Position numbers and translations under genes: made by a program. Below, piece after piece: positions 1-12,779 of a DNA stretch of 64,000 bases (its first letter is position 1; each line of letters starts with the position of its first letter). This DNA is from Antitrichia curtipendula. Lineage: Eukaryota > Streptophyta > Bryopsida > Hypnales > Leucodontaceae. The stretch lies in contig OX579639.1 of NCBI GenBank assembly GCA_951230915.1, positions 20,584,001 to 20,648,000 of the forward strand, in the 5' to 3' direction. The notes beneath the pieces are model-generated. The model did no database searches. It worked only from the letters and a program-made list of their open reading frames with translations, and was not told the origin of the DNA.

Positions 1-9
1 CCACAAGAA

Positions 10-1421
10 GTGGAAGAGCCGTATCGTGATGAACAACGTGATGGCCAAGACGAGGTATTCACATGGCCTGAGGGTACCGCTGTGGATGTGGACAGCATGG
101 TGAGAGATGCTTTTGCTCGAATGGACGAAATTCACAATGATGTTTTCAATGACAACGGAGGAGTCTGTATGGACGGCAAGAATTTTGAAGAAGATGAAGA
201 GTGGAATGAAGAGAATTTTGAGCATCTAGTAAGAGAATCCACAGAGAAAATCTTTGAAGGCAGTAGTCAAAATCGTCTTCAATGTTGCATAGTTCTATTT
301 TCGCTATGCAGTCTGTACTCAGTGCCAAATACGTTCATGGATGCTTTATTGACGTGGATAGCTGGAGACCTTCTGCCAACTTCAAACTGCTTTCCGAGAA
401 CATCTTACGAGGTTAAATCCATGTTGATGAAGTTGGGATTGAAACATAAGCAAGTGCATACCTGTCCAGATGGACACGTCTTGTTTGAAGGGGCCAATGA
501 GGACCTCACAGAGTGTCCTACATGCCAGCAAGCCCGTTTTATTCCTGGATCCAATGACGTACCCCAACGAGTAGTCCGTTACTTTGACATCATCAAACAT
601 TTGCAGAGAATGTTCAAATGTCCAGAGGTGGCAAAGCACATGACCTGGTACAACAATCATAGATCACAGGGCAGCATGATGAGATCGGTATGTGATAGTG
701 TGCAATGGAAGACCATCGACCAACTTTATCCTGACTTTGCAGAAGTTCTTACAAATCTTCGTTTGGATCTAGTTGGAGATGGAATCATTCCGTACAAGAA
801 TAATGCCATCAAGCACTCGACATGGGTTTTCCTGATAACGATTTACAATCTTCCTCCTTGGTTATTAACCAAGAAATTTTTCATATCTCTAGCAGTTTTC
901 ATTCCTGGACCGAAAGCTGCCACAGCTGAAAATATTGATGTGTTTCTTGGTCCTTTGGTTCGTGACCTGCTGAAGCTATGGAGAGGCGTTCCAACAATGA
1001 ATATGTCAAAACCAGAGGGGGAAAGACCATTCACTCTAAGAGGCATATTGATGTGGACAGTGAATGATTTCCCCGCATATGGACTTTTGTCAGGGCAGCA
1101 AGTACACGGTTATAAAGGATGTCCCTTGTGTTGCCGGAGACATGTGCAGAATATGCACATCTTTTGAACAAAATGATTTATCTAAATGGGAGATGATACC
1201 TGGACGTAGAACACCCTTTTCGGAGAGCGAAGGCTGCATTTAATAACCACCAAGAGTAGCATATACCTCCAGATAGACCAACAGGGGAAGAAGTGCTGAA
1301 ATGGGGAATCAACAGAGAGGAGTTCCTAAGAGAAGGTGGTGTTGAGAATTCAAACAATGATCCCGTCAAGTTGCATGGCGTGAAACGAAGGAGTATTTTC
1401 TTTGATCTCCCATACTGGAAG
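10..1421 (+). pseudogene. tnp2-type transposase N-terminal block (Transposase_21), frameshifted
   Basis: An open frame of 385 codons runs from 10 to 1167. It holds the tnp2 signature: a C-x(n)-C zinc-like region (TCPDGHVLFEG then ECPTC), then RLDLVGDGIIPYKN, YNLPPWL, IPGPK, a DVFLGPLV block, and MWTVNDFPAYGLLSG followed by GYKGCPLC. These are the Transposase_21 landmarks in order. Just after the CPLC motif the frame closes. Matching sequence continues in another frame (RRAKAAFNNHQE, about 1215-1250) with in-frame stops near 1190 and 1254, then reopens up to FFDLPYWK, which abuts a GTATGT donor at 1422. Either a small frameshift plus two nonsense mutations or an unrecognised intron explains this; the frameshift is simpler. 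The coding region may begin left of the window. Confidence 0.85.
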
Positions 1422-2909
1422 GTATGTATTTGAAAACGTAACTGAGAGTTCAGGTTAGCAGGATGTAATGCGCACTTCTTGTCAAAATATTATGTATGTA
1501 GGACCTTAGCAAGTTAGGTGAAGGTGTATGGTACAGTGCATGCAGAAAGTGCCATTCAATTCATGTCATCAAAGGAAGAATTGTCATGAAAAATTCTTTT
1601 CAGTGAGAAAGAGTTGTTGAATGGGGTAATGCATGTCAATATAAATTAGTCATACATTGTCTGTCATAAAGAGGTGACATTCTTGTAAGTGAAGTAAGAA
1701 TTACTATTATGGTTTGTATGAACAAACAGAGAAGAGTCAGTGCACAAAATGAGTTTTTCAAATGTGCTGTGTGTATTACTTGTTGTCGCAGAGTAGAGGA
1801 AGCTGCCAATGCTTGAATGTTTGTGAAGAGTAAGAGTACATTAATTTAGGAATATGCATAGATGTATTGTACCGAGCATCTGTCATGATAAGCAGTTTTG
1901 CTTGTCGAGGGAAGCCCAAGTCGGCTGGTTCTGTGTCACCAACTTGTCACGAATTTTAGTCAGCCCATTTTATGTAGCTTCCTAGAATTTGAAGTCAATC
2001 ATACTCCAAAATTGGGGAGAGATACATTTGTGATAATGTCTGTATGAAATTGGTTAGAACTAAATGTAACTAAAGAAGATTTTAGTCGTTTCATTTAGAC
2101 ATGTAGTGGGTAAGGGAAGAATCATACAGTGCGTCATGAAATTGTTGTCCATGTTCGTGGCGGAGGTCATATAAGTACATAGGTGGAAGAGTGCAGGATT
2201 TCATGTTAGGCTGATGTGAAGAGTTATTGAATTGCAACGACTTGTAAGGGCGCATGCTCTTATGATTAGGAATTAGTATTCTATTCTTAACGAAATCTTT
2301 ATAGGTCAGTAGGAAGTGAGAACTGAACGACAAGGTCAATGGGAAAGAAAATGAGGACCACAGAGCATGTGGGTGAAATCGGCTAATTCTAAATGAAAGT
2401 ATTATAGTGGAAATTCGATCATATGTGTTGATGTATTCTGTAAGGTTGAACAGGAGGCTGGCGGTTCAAATTAGTAGCAACCTTGTAACATTTTATGTAT
2501 CCCCTTAGACAGTTTGACCTTAAAATGAAATAATAAAAGAATGGTACAGTAGTGATGTAGAAACATAGTTTTCAAATTCTTTAGGCGGTATAGCTTGATT
2601 GTCCACAAATAGGGAGTTCGTTCATTCGACGTTTGAAAAAAGCATGTTTGATTTCAAATGAAGGCGTCCTTCACTATATGACGGGTTTGATGAATGTGAG
2701 TTTCTTGCTCAGCAATGGTAGGTTAAGGTGGTCCAGATGCATTGCATGCATATGTTCACCGTGTGTTTGCATGGTTCTTGTCTATATCCTATGTGGTGAA
2801 AGTGTAAGAGACGTGGACTAATCCTCTTCCGCTCATTTCACAGAAAATCAAATTTTTGGTATTCGAAAGGCCATGACTCCGTTTTCAATGTTGCGTTTTC
2901 TCATTGCAG
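1422..2909 (+). other. Intron of the CACTA transposase gene
   Basis: The donor GTATGT at 1422 and the acceptor TCATTGCAG ending at 2909 join the peptide DLPYWK directly to DLPLRHVLDVMH. That junction falls inside one of the best conserved stretches of plant tnp2 proteins (SIFWELPYWKDLLLRHNLDVMH-like), so the intron is well supported. No other gene is visible within it; small open frames here are noise. Confidence 0.75.
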
Positions 2910-3808
2910 GACCTTCCCTTGCGTCATGTTTTAGATGTGATGCACTGTGAGAAGAATATATGTGAGAACATTGTGAAGACAGCTTTTGGTGAGAAGGACT
3001 CCCCAGCAGTGAGAGCAGACATGCAAGCGAGGAACATCCGACCACATCTGCATCTACAATCAGTGGGCCCTAACCACGACAGATTTTATATGCCGGATGC
3101 AACATATGTTCTCTCAGCAGAGGATAAGGCAAAGGTGCTCCGTGTGTTGAAGTCCTTGAGAATACCAACAAATTATGTTGGCTCTCTACATAAGAAAATT
3201 GAGAAAGGCAAGTTGTCAAGTTTAAAGTCCCATGACTTTCATGTTCTGTTACAACAAATTCTGCCTTTATATTTTTGGAAGATTTCCAATAAGGCGTTTG
3301 CAGGGGCAATCATTCGCTTGAGTAGAGTCTTTAGGAAGCTGTGTGCCAAGACAGTGAATGGTGAAGATGAACGGCAATTGATAGCAGATTGTGCTGAAAC
3401 TATGTGTTTGTTGGAGAAAGAGATGCCGCCAGCTTTTTTTGATATTATGTCACAAATGCCCAACCACTTGGTGGAGGAGCTTTTTTTATGTGGTCCTGTT
3501 CATACGAGGTGGATGTATCCGTATGAACGGTACTTCAAGTCGTTGAAAGGATTTGTTCGTAATTTATCAAAACCTGAAGGCAGCATAGCAAACGGTTATG
3601 AAGTTGAAGAAGCGCTAGGATTCATAATGGAGTATATGTCAGATTATAGCATTACAACACGACGAGTATGGGATGACAAGGAGGATCCAACAATGGTGGA
3701 CGAGATTCTAGAGGGCAAGGGGAAGTGCAAGGAATTGACGGAGGAGTTGAGACAAGCGATGCACGAATTCGTTTTGGACAACGCAACGCACTTGGAGTTA
3801 TACCGACA
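2910..3808 (+). pseudogene. CACTA transposase second block (DUF4218 domain)
   Basis: About 300 codons are open without interruption. It starts with DLPLRHVLDVMHCEKNICENI (end of the tnp2 core) and continues through the whole DUF4218 domain: LKSHDFHVLLQQILP, MPPAFFDIMSQMPNHLVEEL, GPVHTRWMYPYERY, VRNLSKPEGSIANGY and EEALGF. The acceptor at 2909 fixes the start. At the 3' end CGACA is followed by GTAAGT at 3809, a strong donor; read-through would stop at TAA 3810-3812. DUF4218 normally follows Transposase_21 in En/Spm proteins. This exon shows no lesion, unlike the one before it. It is labelled a pseudogene only because the gene as a whole is broken. Confidence 0.85.
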
Positions 3809-6800
3809 GTAAGTTCTGACCATTTCTTGTTGTCAAAATGGATAGCCTATACTGTATTGGGAAAGCTTAGTGAGCATTGGAAAGCATTCACTGTATGCAA
3901 ATTTGACAAATTGGTGCCTTTTATATGTTTCCTGGAACACTTGTACAATTTCCAATGAAGTGGTAGCCTTTTTCACAAGGAAGTCTGTAGTATGAAAGTA
4001 ATTGAACTTCAAAACTTCACACTATCATTGAGAACTAGCAAAATTAAGTGTGCAGTATGAAATTAATTAAACATGAATAAATTGACACTTTCATTTAGGA
4101 GCACCTGAGTGCAGTAATGAGTGTAGTAATTGCTGTGAACATGAGGTACTCATGAGTGGTTTTGCTTATTACTTCTGTCGTTGATTAAATGAATTTTGGC
4201 ATGTGGTTTTGGAAGGCTTCCTTTTTCGGAAAAAGTCTATTTTGTTGGAAGAAAGGGGAAATGAGCTGAATTGCACTTCTTTTTGGGACCTTAGTAGTGG
4301 GGAGTTTAAGGACCCAAGCACTGGAAAGTTGTAGAAAGATGACTATGAATTGTACCGAGTTCATAGTTATTTAACTTAAGTGCCGGTCAAGGGAGAAATT
4401 ATGAATTCGACTTTCATATCTGAGGTGTTACGTCTAGAAAGTGCCCATCTCAGAGGTAAAACTCAATGATGGGAGGTAAAAATGAGTGAAGAAAACGTAA
4501 GCGAATTTTCCTTGAAAGGCAAATCAAATGAGCATCTAAAGGAGCCGTTTCATATTTTTGGGAGCTCTATGAAAGTAGTTATGAATTTCTGAATTTGAAA
4601 AGGCATTGGGCTTTGAAGTTGCCCACTGCCTAAAGTGTACAGTATTTGTACTTGTACATTGCTTATACCGCAAACAACGAATAGTGAGGAATAGTGTGAA
4701 TTTGAAGAGTTGCTATGATTGTAGGGTCTCTTTGCTCAGAGAAGCCGCTTTGTCCGTGAAGGACCTTGGATTCTGAAATGTGAACGCATCGCATTCTAAC
4801 ATATAGAGCAAACAGAATTGTGTGGTCTATGAGGACCGAAGTTCTTAGACTTTATTGAACCAAAGGATGTGAACATCACGGAGTTATAACTTATTGTGTG
4901 GAATTTACTTTGTTCCCACGAGCACACATTTTTGAATTGAACTTTGTAATGTGGTAGTGGGTATGCTTTTCACATCGAAGTGGAAATTGTTTAAGAAAAT
5001 GAGCATGAACTAATTTGCAAGGCCTGGAACACCCAACTAGTGGGAAGGAGTGGAATTAGGAATGTGGACAACTACTAGTTAACACTTATTTTATCTATTG
5101 TTTTGGTCAAGGCTTTTGATTTCTGAATTACAATTTTTAATCAGAGGGAAGTGGTCTATACAGCGCCCATATTAACACAAGAATGCATTGGGTTAGGTGG
5201 AACCAATTGAAAAAAGTATTAGCTAATTGTCCTTGAAAGACAGGTGAGGCAAGTCGTGTTGTTTTGGGGATTTCATTCTGTGGAAGAAGTTATGAATTTG
5301 TGAAGTTCATAAGGCAGAGGAATCATGGAATTCCAGAATTTCTGTTGTGCTAACATGTACAGTATTTGTACGTCGTTTTTAGAGTAAAAAACCCACACGC
5401 AAAACTGTTGTATGTCTTAGAGTTGGACGATGATAGAACCCCAGTGTTTCCAAAACCTTAGACGCCAGTGCAGGCGCCTCCTTCTCTACTAGGAATTGCG
5501 CTTCATTGAAATGAATGAAAGAGAAGCAACATTGTGAAGCCTATGAGGATCACAGTAGTGGAAGTAAATGCTTACATTGAATTGGACAGAACTGAGGTGG
5601 AGCTTCTTTTTCTTTTTTTTGGTTATAGAGGTTCATGCATGAATAGGATGTTGTGAATTAATGAAGGACGTATCCTTTTTGCATGGAAGTTCATTCTTTA
5701 CAGAGAAGTGGACATGAACTGAATTGCACTCCCTCTGAGGTTTCTGCTTCTGAGAATGAGTGCAAGCATACATGGGAATACTAATGACTTCATATAAATT
5801 GTGACTTCAGAGTTGGTCATGCATTTTTGCTTCAGAATTTCACTGTGTAAGGTAGGAGTTAGAAGAAACACCCACTGAAAAAATGAAGAACAGAATGGGG
5901 TGCTGAAAGTCCTATAAAATATTGTAGACGGAATAATTTGTGAAAGACAATTGCAATTGGTTCCTAATTCGAGGTGTCAAAGATGTAGTTGAGCTTTATA
6001 GAAGTAATTATGAATTACTGGATATGAGAAGGCAAAGGCTTCTGTAAGTGGCCCACTTCCTGAAATGTACTCTATGTGTATGCTGCTCGTGCAATAAGGA
6101 GGCAGCATGCAGGATGATTGTGCAGTTCAGGAAGCGAGCAACTTTGGAGTGTAATTTGGTTTTGAACTGGCTACCTCAGTGCAGGAGCCTCCATGTGCCC
6201 ATGGAAGTCAACAGCATTGACATAATGGAAGATGATCAGAATTTTGTGGCCCACGATTTGCAAAGTTTTGGGAATTATTGATATCAACACTTGATGTGAA
6301 CATCATTGAGGTACTACGTATTCGCTTGGGGTTTTTTTTAACGAACATTCAATTATAAACAGAACTCCCTAATCTGGTGTGGTAAATTTCCTTTGCACAT
6401 GGAAATGTGCACTTTGAAAAGAAATATTTGTAAATTGAATTGGAGTGCTGGGGAGGATCCGAGTATTATGAGTAAAGCCAGTCCAAGGACTAGTGGGACA
6501 GTAGTGACGTAGTAGTAATTTTCCTTTTCTTTCCTTCTGAATTGGATATCCGTTTCTAAATCATTATGACTTGTGAATGTGGAGGCGAATGCTCATTTTT
6601 TATGTAGGATTCCTTACTGTGAAGACACACGAACTTGTATGGAGATTAAATTACTGTGTTATGAACAATTGTAGGAATTAGTTTTATCACTAATACGGTC
6701 AGTATTGAGTTGTTGTTTATGTTTCATGTGATCCGTGAAGAGCAGTGAGGTATGAATTCTGGTTTTTAATGTGGTGCAAGAGGTATCCTTAGTACATGGA

Positions 6801-6900
6801 AGTGAACATTGTGGAAAGTAATTGACATGAATTGAATTGCACAACATTGAGGGCCATAGTCGTTTAGATTAGTGAAGACAATCATATTAATAGTGTTCAA
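3809..6900. repeat. Degenerate ~720-bp tandem repeats in the transposon interior
   Basis: Recurring landmarks are spaced at roughly 720 bp. A phrase like 'aaatgagctgaattgcact' recurs near 4265, 4990, 5715 and 6430 (and at a shorter spacing near 6830). A second phrase around 'gtagttatgaatttctgaa' recurs near 4570, 5285 and 6005, and once more outside the array near 8500. Units are strongly diverged, so this is an old tandem amplification. It lies between the DUF4218 and DUF4216 coding blocks, where an intron is expected. No coding sequence was recognised in it. Confidence 0.6.
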
Positions 6901-7062
6901 GTAGTTTGTTTGTTTTCCTCCTACACATGCATTTCTGAATTCCTCTGCATAATGTGATGCAGGAGATATGAAAGAATCTGCCAGGAAAGGACAGCAGCAG
7001 GAGCAGAGTTTTGTAGCAGATAACGACGTAGGAATGGGAGGTGGGGAGTTCAATATCCCGTT

Positions 7063-7758
7063 GGTTTAGAAGAGGTACCTTCATTTGCACAGTGGATTGA
7101 AAAAGAAATCCAAGAAGCTAAAGAAGCAGGGTTTGACATTGCTGAGGAAGTAGAGGATTCTTCTAAGCCACCATCTCTTCAAGCACAGAAATTTAAAAGT
7201 ATGTACGCATATGGTTACCACTTCCGCGTGAAGAGTGCAGATGATAGGCTCACGAAAACCTATGATTCAGGGGTGGCAGCAATTTTTTGTAGACCATGTC
7301 GGTCAAGGAGACGAGATCAAAATATAGTTGATGCGACATTGGAGTACATTGGAGAAATTCAAGAGATTGTGGAACTGAACTATGGACGGCACTGTACAGT
7401 GCTACTCATCTGTGATTGGGTGAAGGCAAACTACAAGGGTAGGAATGCCACAGTGAAGAAAGATGAGTGGAAATTCACTATGGCAAATTTTCAGTCCCTT
7501 CTACCATTTGGATACGAGTCCTTTGCATTTCCAATCAATTGTGATCAAGTATTTTTCTTAGACGCAGAGGATGAGCCTGGTTGGAAAGTAGTACTACGAA
7601 CTGAGGTAAGGGGACGTAGAGTAGACAGCGAATTTCATGAAGAAGAAGAAACAGAGATGTTTCAAATGGGCCAAAACCGTGATTTTGAAGGACTTCAGGT
7701 TCCAACGACACTTCCAGAGACACATCCAGAACCTCCTCGTATAGGGAAGAGCATTTGA
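7063..7758 (+). pseudogene. CACTA transposase C-terminal block (DUF4216 domain)
   Basis: The frame is open from about 7063 (after an in-frame region lacking a clear start) to TGA at 7758. It begins with EEVPSFAQWIEKEI, equivalent to the F-x-x-W-F segment that precedes DUF4216 in plant tnp2 proteins. The DUF4216 domain follows: YGYHFRVKSADD, TYDSGVAA, YIGEIQEIVELNYG, LLICDWVKANY, KKDEWKFTMANF, and FAFPINCDQVFFLDAEDEPGWKVVL. The tail is acidic. The upstream splice acceptor could not be chosen with confidence; candidates are the AG at 7069 or one near 6962. It belongs to the same gene as the blocks at 10-1421 and 2910-3808. Confidence 0.8.
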
Positions 7759-9284
7759 ATGAATGAAGTACTGGGTGAGGGCATTGAAGAGGGAACGGGT
7801 TTTTTTGACAAAGACATCGGTGAATCCTCAGAAGATGACAATTGAAAGGAGCGTGTGGAACTGAAAGTAAGTGATCTACGTATGTAATGCACATTTCAAT
7901 CTCTGCATACAGAAAGTAGTGTGTCTGTAGGTACATGATGCCGGTCATTAGCAGTGTGTAAGTGAATAGAATTAAGAGAATTGAAGTGGATTGGTTTAGT
8001 TTGCATGTGCGTTTTCTTGTGAAGGGCTTAGTGAAAATGGGTAGTATCGTTTTCCATTTACTAGTTCTGGTTTGCTAAAGCTACGGTATACTTACATGTA
8101 TACATACAGGGACGTTTGGTAAGCAAGTGCAGAGACCAGCATGATCCTGCAAAAATCACCGAGGTCATGTGCATAGGCAATGCAATGAGAACTGTGAATG
8201 CAGGAGACTTTCATTTTAAATTTCCCGGATGTAATTGCTTATTTCATTATCTGTGATGCAGGAAAGGACAAATTCCATTGTACCGAAGAACATGTACATT
8301 GAATTAATGGTTGGAGTCTTGGAAGCTGAAGTAGCATTCTCAAATGACTAAGGTAGTCTACTCTAGAAATGGCCATTTCAGAGCTGATTGCCTTTTCGGG
8401 GAATGTAGACTCCTTGAAACAGTTTTGAGTGTGAAGGATAATGGAGTTGACACGTAATGCAAGCAGTTTCTTTATTTTTGGACCTCTATGGAAGTAGTTA
8501 CCAATTTCTGAATTTGAAACGCAGTGATCATTGAAACGGAGCATCTCTTGAAATATACACAGTTTTTACGTTCAGGAAAGCAAAATGTAACGGTGCACCG
8601 TGATTGGTTTTAGTAGGCATTGAAAATTTTAAAACAGAGTATCTTAACGGAAAATAGAAACTTTGTCCTTGTTGCTGTGCAATGGAATTGCTTCATGTAT
8701 TGCAAGAAAGAAAAATTAAAAGAAGATGGTGTAGCTTAAGTGAAAATCAAATAGTAAGAGAGAGAAATTTAGATGTTGGTACAGATGAAGGAAATGGTAA
8801 AACATAAAGGATGAATGGGAACCCAAGTTGGTACATGTAGAAATGAATTAAAAAAAAAATGGCCATTGATTGGTGTAGCCTGACATGAGGAATCTGAAAG
8901 CCAGAAAAGAAAACAATGGACCAATGGAGACCTATCACAATGTCAACTCATTAATATCAGTATGCGGAATTTGTACAGCAACGGAAATATCCTTGTGAGC
9001 TGCTATGCCAGATCAACAAGGCAATTCTATAATCTACATTTAATAATTTTTACACATGTTGAGAGTCCACATCAACAGGACATTGACGACATCTGTTCAT
9101 GCATCAACAAAAATCAGTCATATTTGTCAAGTCATGTCCAGTACTAGCCAAATCAACAAGCACCTGTTAGTTTTCTGTTATTCTGGACAGCCTTTTCTAC
9201 TAGTGTTAGTGGATGTACAAGATTTGTACCCGAGCCCATCAACATATATACAAACTCATTGACTTCTTGAAAGTATATTGCAAT
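7759..9284. other. Transposon tail and unassigned DNA
   Basis: From 7759 to about 8600 the sequence keeps the style of the CACTA interior; 8370-8580 is one more diverged copy of the ~720-bp repeat landmarks. From 8600 to 9284 it becomes AT-rich with short open frames of no recognisable family. No host gene, RNA gene or clear CACTA right terminus was seen. Confidence 0.4.
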
Positions 9285-9288
9285 TTAA

Positions 9289-10111
9289 CCTTTAAAGTTC
9301 CTTCATGTTTAGAGGCCCCAAATTGCTTCAAATACTAGTCTTCAAACCAAGGTTGAAACCTTTCTAACTTGTTAGAGTATACCCTCCTAAAATTTTAAAA
9401 TAAGAAACCTTATCAATTGCAAAATCATGATGCTTGGATTTCAAAAAGAAATATTTTCAATTCTTCCCAAATGGTTAGATTTCATCTTTCAAAGTTCTTA
9501 TCCCCAAATGTGTAGATCCAAAAACTTGCAATTTTCTATAATATGTTGAAAAAATAAGTTAGAAATACATATAAAAAAATTTAATTGTTTTCCTTCATAT
9601 TCATGCTTGAAAAAAATAGTGAGTAGAAAGAAGTAGAGAATTTATTTATGGAATCAAAAAATGCCAATTCTACTAGTTGTAATGTTGTAATAAACAATCT
9701 GCATCTTATCATTTTTTTGACCAAAAATATTGAGAATTGAGTTAGATAAAGGACTTCAAAGTTTATTTTAGAGTATAAATTTTGTAATTGTATGCAAACT
9801 AAAATTGCTCATAACTTTCATCTCATTAATCAAATTTTAATGATTAAAAGCTTTTCATATATATATAAATATAGAAAACCAATTTCAATTTTTCCTTCCT
9901 AAAAAAGTGATATTTTATTTGTTGCCCAGGCTACCTGGACTCTAAAAAAAATTGTATATCATAAAATAACCTTTTAACCATGTGGTCAAAAGTTATGAAA
10001 ATTGTTGCAATTAAAGGCTACTCCCCAACCACACGTGTGAAAATTGCATTTGTAAATGAATGACTGAAAACGCTTTGTTACCCCAAAAAATGCTATTTGG
10101 TCCTTCAAGGG
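9289..10111. mobile_element. Non-autonomous TTAA-type element, copy 1
   Basis: The left end is TTAA (9285-9288) followed by CCTTTAAAGTTCCTTCATG. Its first ~70 bases match, in reverse complement, the right end of the element at 23010-23562. The right end is TCCTTCAAGGG at 10111 followed by TTAC, a one-base variant of TTAA. From about 9600 to 10110 it is homologous to the interior of the TTAA element at 42959-44027, including the stretch ctcataactttcatctc at 9809, which is the empty-site form of the hairpin MITE insertion at 43561. No transposase is encoded. The right boundary is less certain than the left. Confidence 0.55.
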
Positions 10112-12640
10112 TTACTAGAGTGACTACTGATAGAAAAACAAAAGCAATATAATACACAATACATTCAAGAACCTAAACTAAAACCTAAAAGAATAAAAGA
10201 TTTAACAATAATCATTGATATCAAACTATTGGCTACTTATTTATTATTGATTACTACTTATTAGTCTTAGGTTTGTGACATAGAGATTATTTTTAGGACG
10301 CAATAAGGGTAGACATCACTTTCCAAGCCCATAAGATATGGCTAGTGAAACTATGTCTAATAAAATCCTCATTTACAATGATCTTTGGACCAACTTTCCT
10401 TTCATTATTATGGATTTTGAATTGGATTCATTCCCTAGGTTGAAAACAAAAACGGTGGTATTAGAGAAAATGATATTAAAAAGGTTATGGAAAAACATTG
10501 TTGACCATGTAGATGTGGGACGAGATGCCACGTGGGAAGAAATCCTAGTGGAGGTTGTGATTTCATGGATTTCCAAGCACTTGGATTGGCAGCTCAAAGT
10601 CTCAAGGAATTTGAATCCTGCTACAATGATTAATATTGCCCAATTGTTGTGTGACACCAAATCCTCAAAGTCATAGAATTTAGAAAATGATCAAATTAGT
10701 ATAGGCTGAAATAACATTGTGTTGTTACAATTTATACAGAAATTAAATTTTGTACTGACATGAAAAAGGGTGTTTTTCAAGTGAAGTTGTTAAAAATTGT
10801 CATTTTTTGGTACATTGACCAAAAATTGACCGCTTAAATTTTTTTGAACTCCAACCACACAAAAGTGTATTAGACTATTAGGGAAGTGTGTGGAAAAAAA
10901 TTCATCCCATTTGACCGCATGGATTGCAAGATCATGGCATATGAACTTTGTAGAAAAGTTTCTATTCATCCCTACAAAACAAGATCAACAAACTTTGAAC
11001 CCTCTTGGCTTTAGATTTCTACTCTACTTAAAATTATGTCATTGTACCATTGAATTTTTTTTTATGATTTTTTCGCATGTGCATTTGATGTGGGGCTATG
11101 TACCTTAATTATTGCATTTAAGATGACCATATTTTTACATAAAAAGCTATAGGGGACATTTTTCCAATACACTATGGTTTTTGTAAATTCGTTCATGTGG
11201 GTTTTCAAATGGGACTATCTTACGTAAAATTGAAGTGTCCAATTTTTTCCTGACTCTATCCTTCTTCACAAACTTTTCCTTCCTTCTACTACATATGTGT
11301 ATAAGGAATACACCATGAAACCAATAACCATCAATTCAATTCAAGTGCCATTGACTAAATGACATTTTTAAAGTCCTAAAAGTCAATTGTTAGTTGAACG
11401 GATAATTGAAAATGAGATAGGTTCCTATGAGTAAATTTTGGTCAGATGTTCACGAAATTTTGGCACAAGGTGTGAGTATGTATTTTTTAGTGGAAATATA
11501 ATTTTTTTCCTAATTAGATGCCTAAATCAAAAGTTATGGTGCCCTAAACATTTTTGGCAACTAGGTCAATTGGGGCATCTTTTGCAAAAATGCTCATCAA
11601 CTTTTGAAATTTGGCATATATGTATTTAATAATATAAGGCATAAAATTATTTTTTTGAATCCTCAATTCTCAAATCACATTGTAAGAGAAGTCAAACTTT
11701 GTTAGCTATATTGAATTGGCTTCAAGAAAAAATATTTTCTTCTAACTTCAAGCCTAATACTATCATGCAATTTGTAAAGTCAAGGTTCTTGAAATTTTTC
11801 CTACATATTCCAAATGTTTGTCTCTAATTTTTTACCATTTGGATTTCAAATAAATTTTTTCCTCGTTGCATAAGAAATCATCAAAACATGACTAGAATAT
11901 TGCCTATGCATTTAACCTCCTTGCATTGCACAATGCTTTAGAGTAAGCTAGAATCCAAATTTGCTTCTAAAATTTTTCATGAGTGAATCTAACATCATAT
12001 ACTTATAAATGGTCAAAATCCTCATGTTTGTGCAAATCAAAACTTTTACTCCAAGAAGGGCTTAAGTTTGATCACCTTGTTTCTCAAGAACGAAAAAAAA
12101 AAAAAAAATTCCACACATTGCCTTAATTGTTTAGTATACTTTTTTATATTTAAAATTTTAAGAAAAATTAAATATTTAATTTAGAACAACTAATGCATCA
12201 AAAATTCACAATTTTAGACTTTTCTTCTTCCAAAACACCTTCTAGCTTTTAGGATTTTGTAACAAGTTTACCATTGAACACTTCAAAATCTCCATGGAAA
12301 CTATCATATAAAGATCTCATTCAATATGAGTGTCTTTAACACGTATAGCTTCAAAGACTGAAGTTAAATGGATTATAAACTCCATCCTTTCAATTTGTTT
12401 AACCTACTAATGTAAACCTTCCTATTTGTGCAATGTGACAAATTCATAGTTAATTCATTCTAAGTCAGAAAATTATGATTTAAATTACCATAGCATTGTT
12501 TCTTTTTTCTCTTTCTACCAGAAATATGTAAAAATGTTATGTTGGACTGATTTTCTTATATAGGTCCATTTTCCCTTAGATGGGCGATTTATGAGCCTCC
12601 TACCTTATACAATTGCCACAGTGGTCCGACTGACGGGAAA
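10112..12640. other. AT-rich repeat-derived DNA, no recognised gene
   Basis: The stretch is strongly AT-rich. Around 10810-10960 it resembles the left half of the TTAA element at 42959 (a shared phrase near 'catggattgcaagatcatgg'), suggesting another decayed copy. An open frame of 112 codons at 10338-10676 has no recognisable domain and sits among repeats. An A tract occurs near 12090. No RNA gene was seen. Confidence 0.4.
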
Positions 12641-12650
12641 ACTGATTTTA

Positions 12651-12658
12651 CCACGTGG
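12651..12658. promoter_or_regulatory. G-box (CCACGTGG) upstream of the folate-biopterin transporter gene
   Basis: A palindromic CCACGTGG lies about 1.08 kb before the first assignable codon of the transporter, and close upstream of the probable transcribed leader near 12.78 kb. G-boxes bind bZIP and bHLH factors in plants, often in light or abscisic-acid responses. A second ACGT core, ATCCACGTAAG, follows near 12735. The motif is seen; the function is inferred from position only. Confidence 0.4.
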
Positions 12659-12779
12659 CAGGCTGGAAGGAAATCCATAACAACATTGATTGAGTCCTTT
12701 TGCTTCATTTGGCTGAGGTGGAACTTAGATATCCACGTAAGCCCTTCGTCACAAGTGTAAATTCTCCCTCCCTAAAATA

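Larger units (their letters stand above)
1..8600 (+). mobile_element. Degenerate En/Spm (CACTA) DNA transposon, open at left edge
   Basis: Three coding blocks lie in the order usual for plant CACTA transposase genes: Transposase_21 (tnp2), DUF4218, DUF4216, all on the + strand. The blocks are separated by a convincing 1.49-kb intron (1422-2909) and a 3.2-kb stretch made of degenerate tandem repeats. The first block has a frameshift and stop codons, so the copy is unlikely to make a full transposase. No CACTA terminus was found at the left, where the element runs off the window; the right limit of about 8.6 kb is only where similarity to the internal repeat units fades. The family (class II, 3-bp target duplication) is certain; the boundaries are not. 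Confidence 0.8.
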
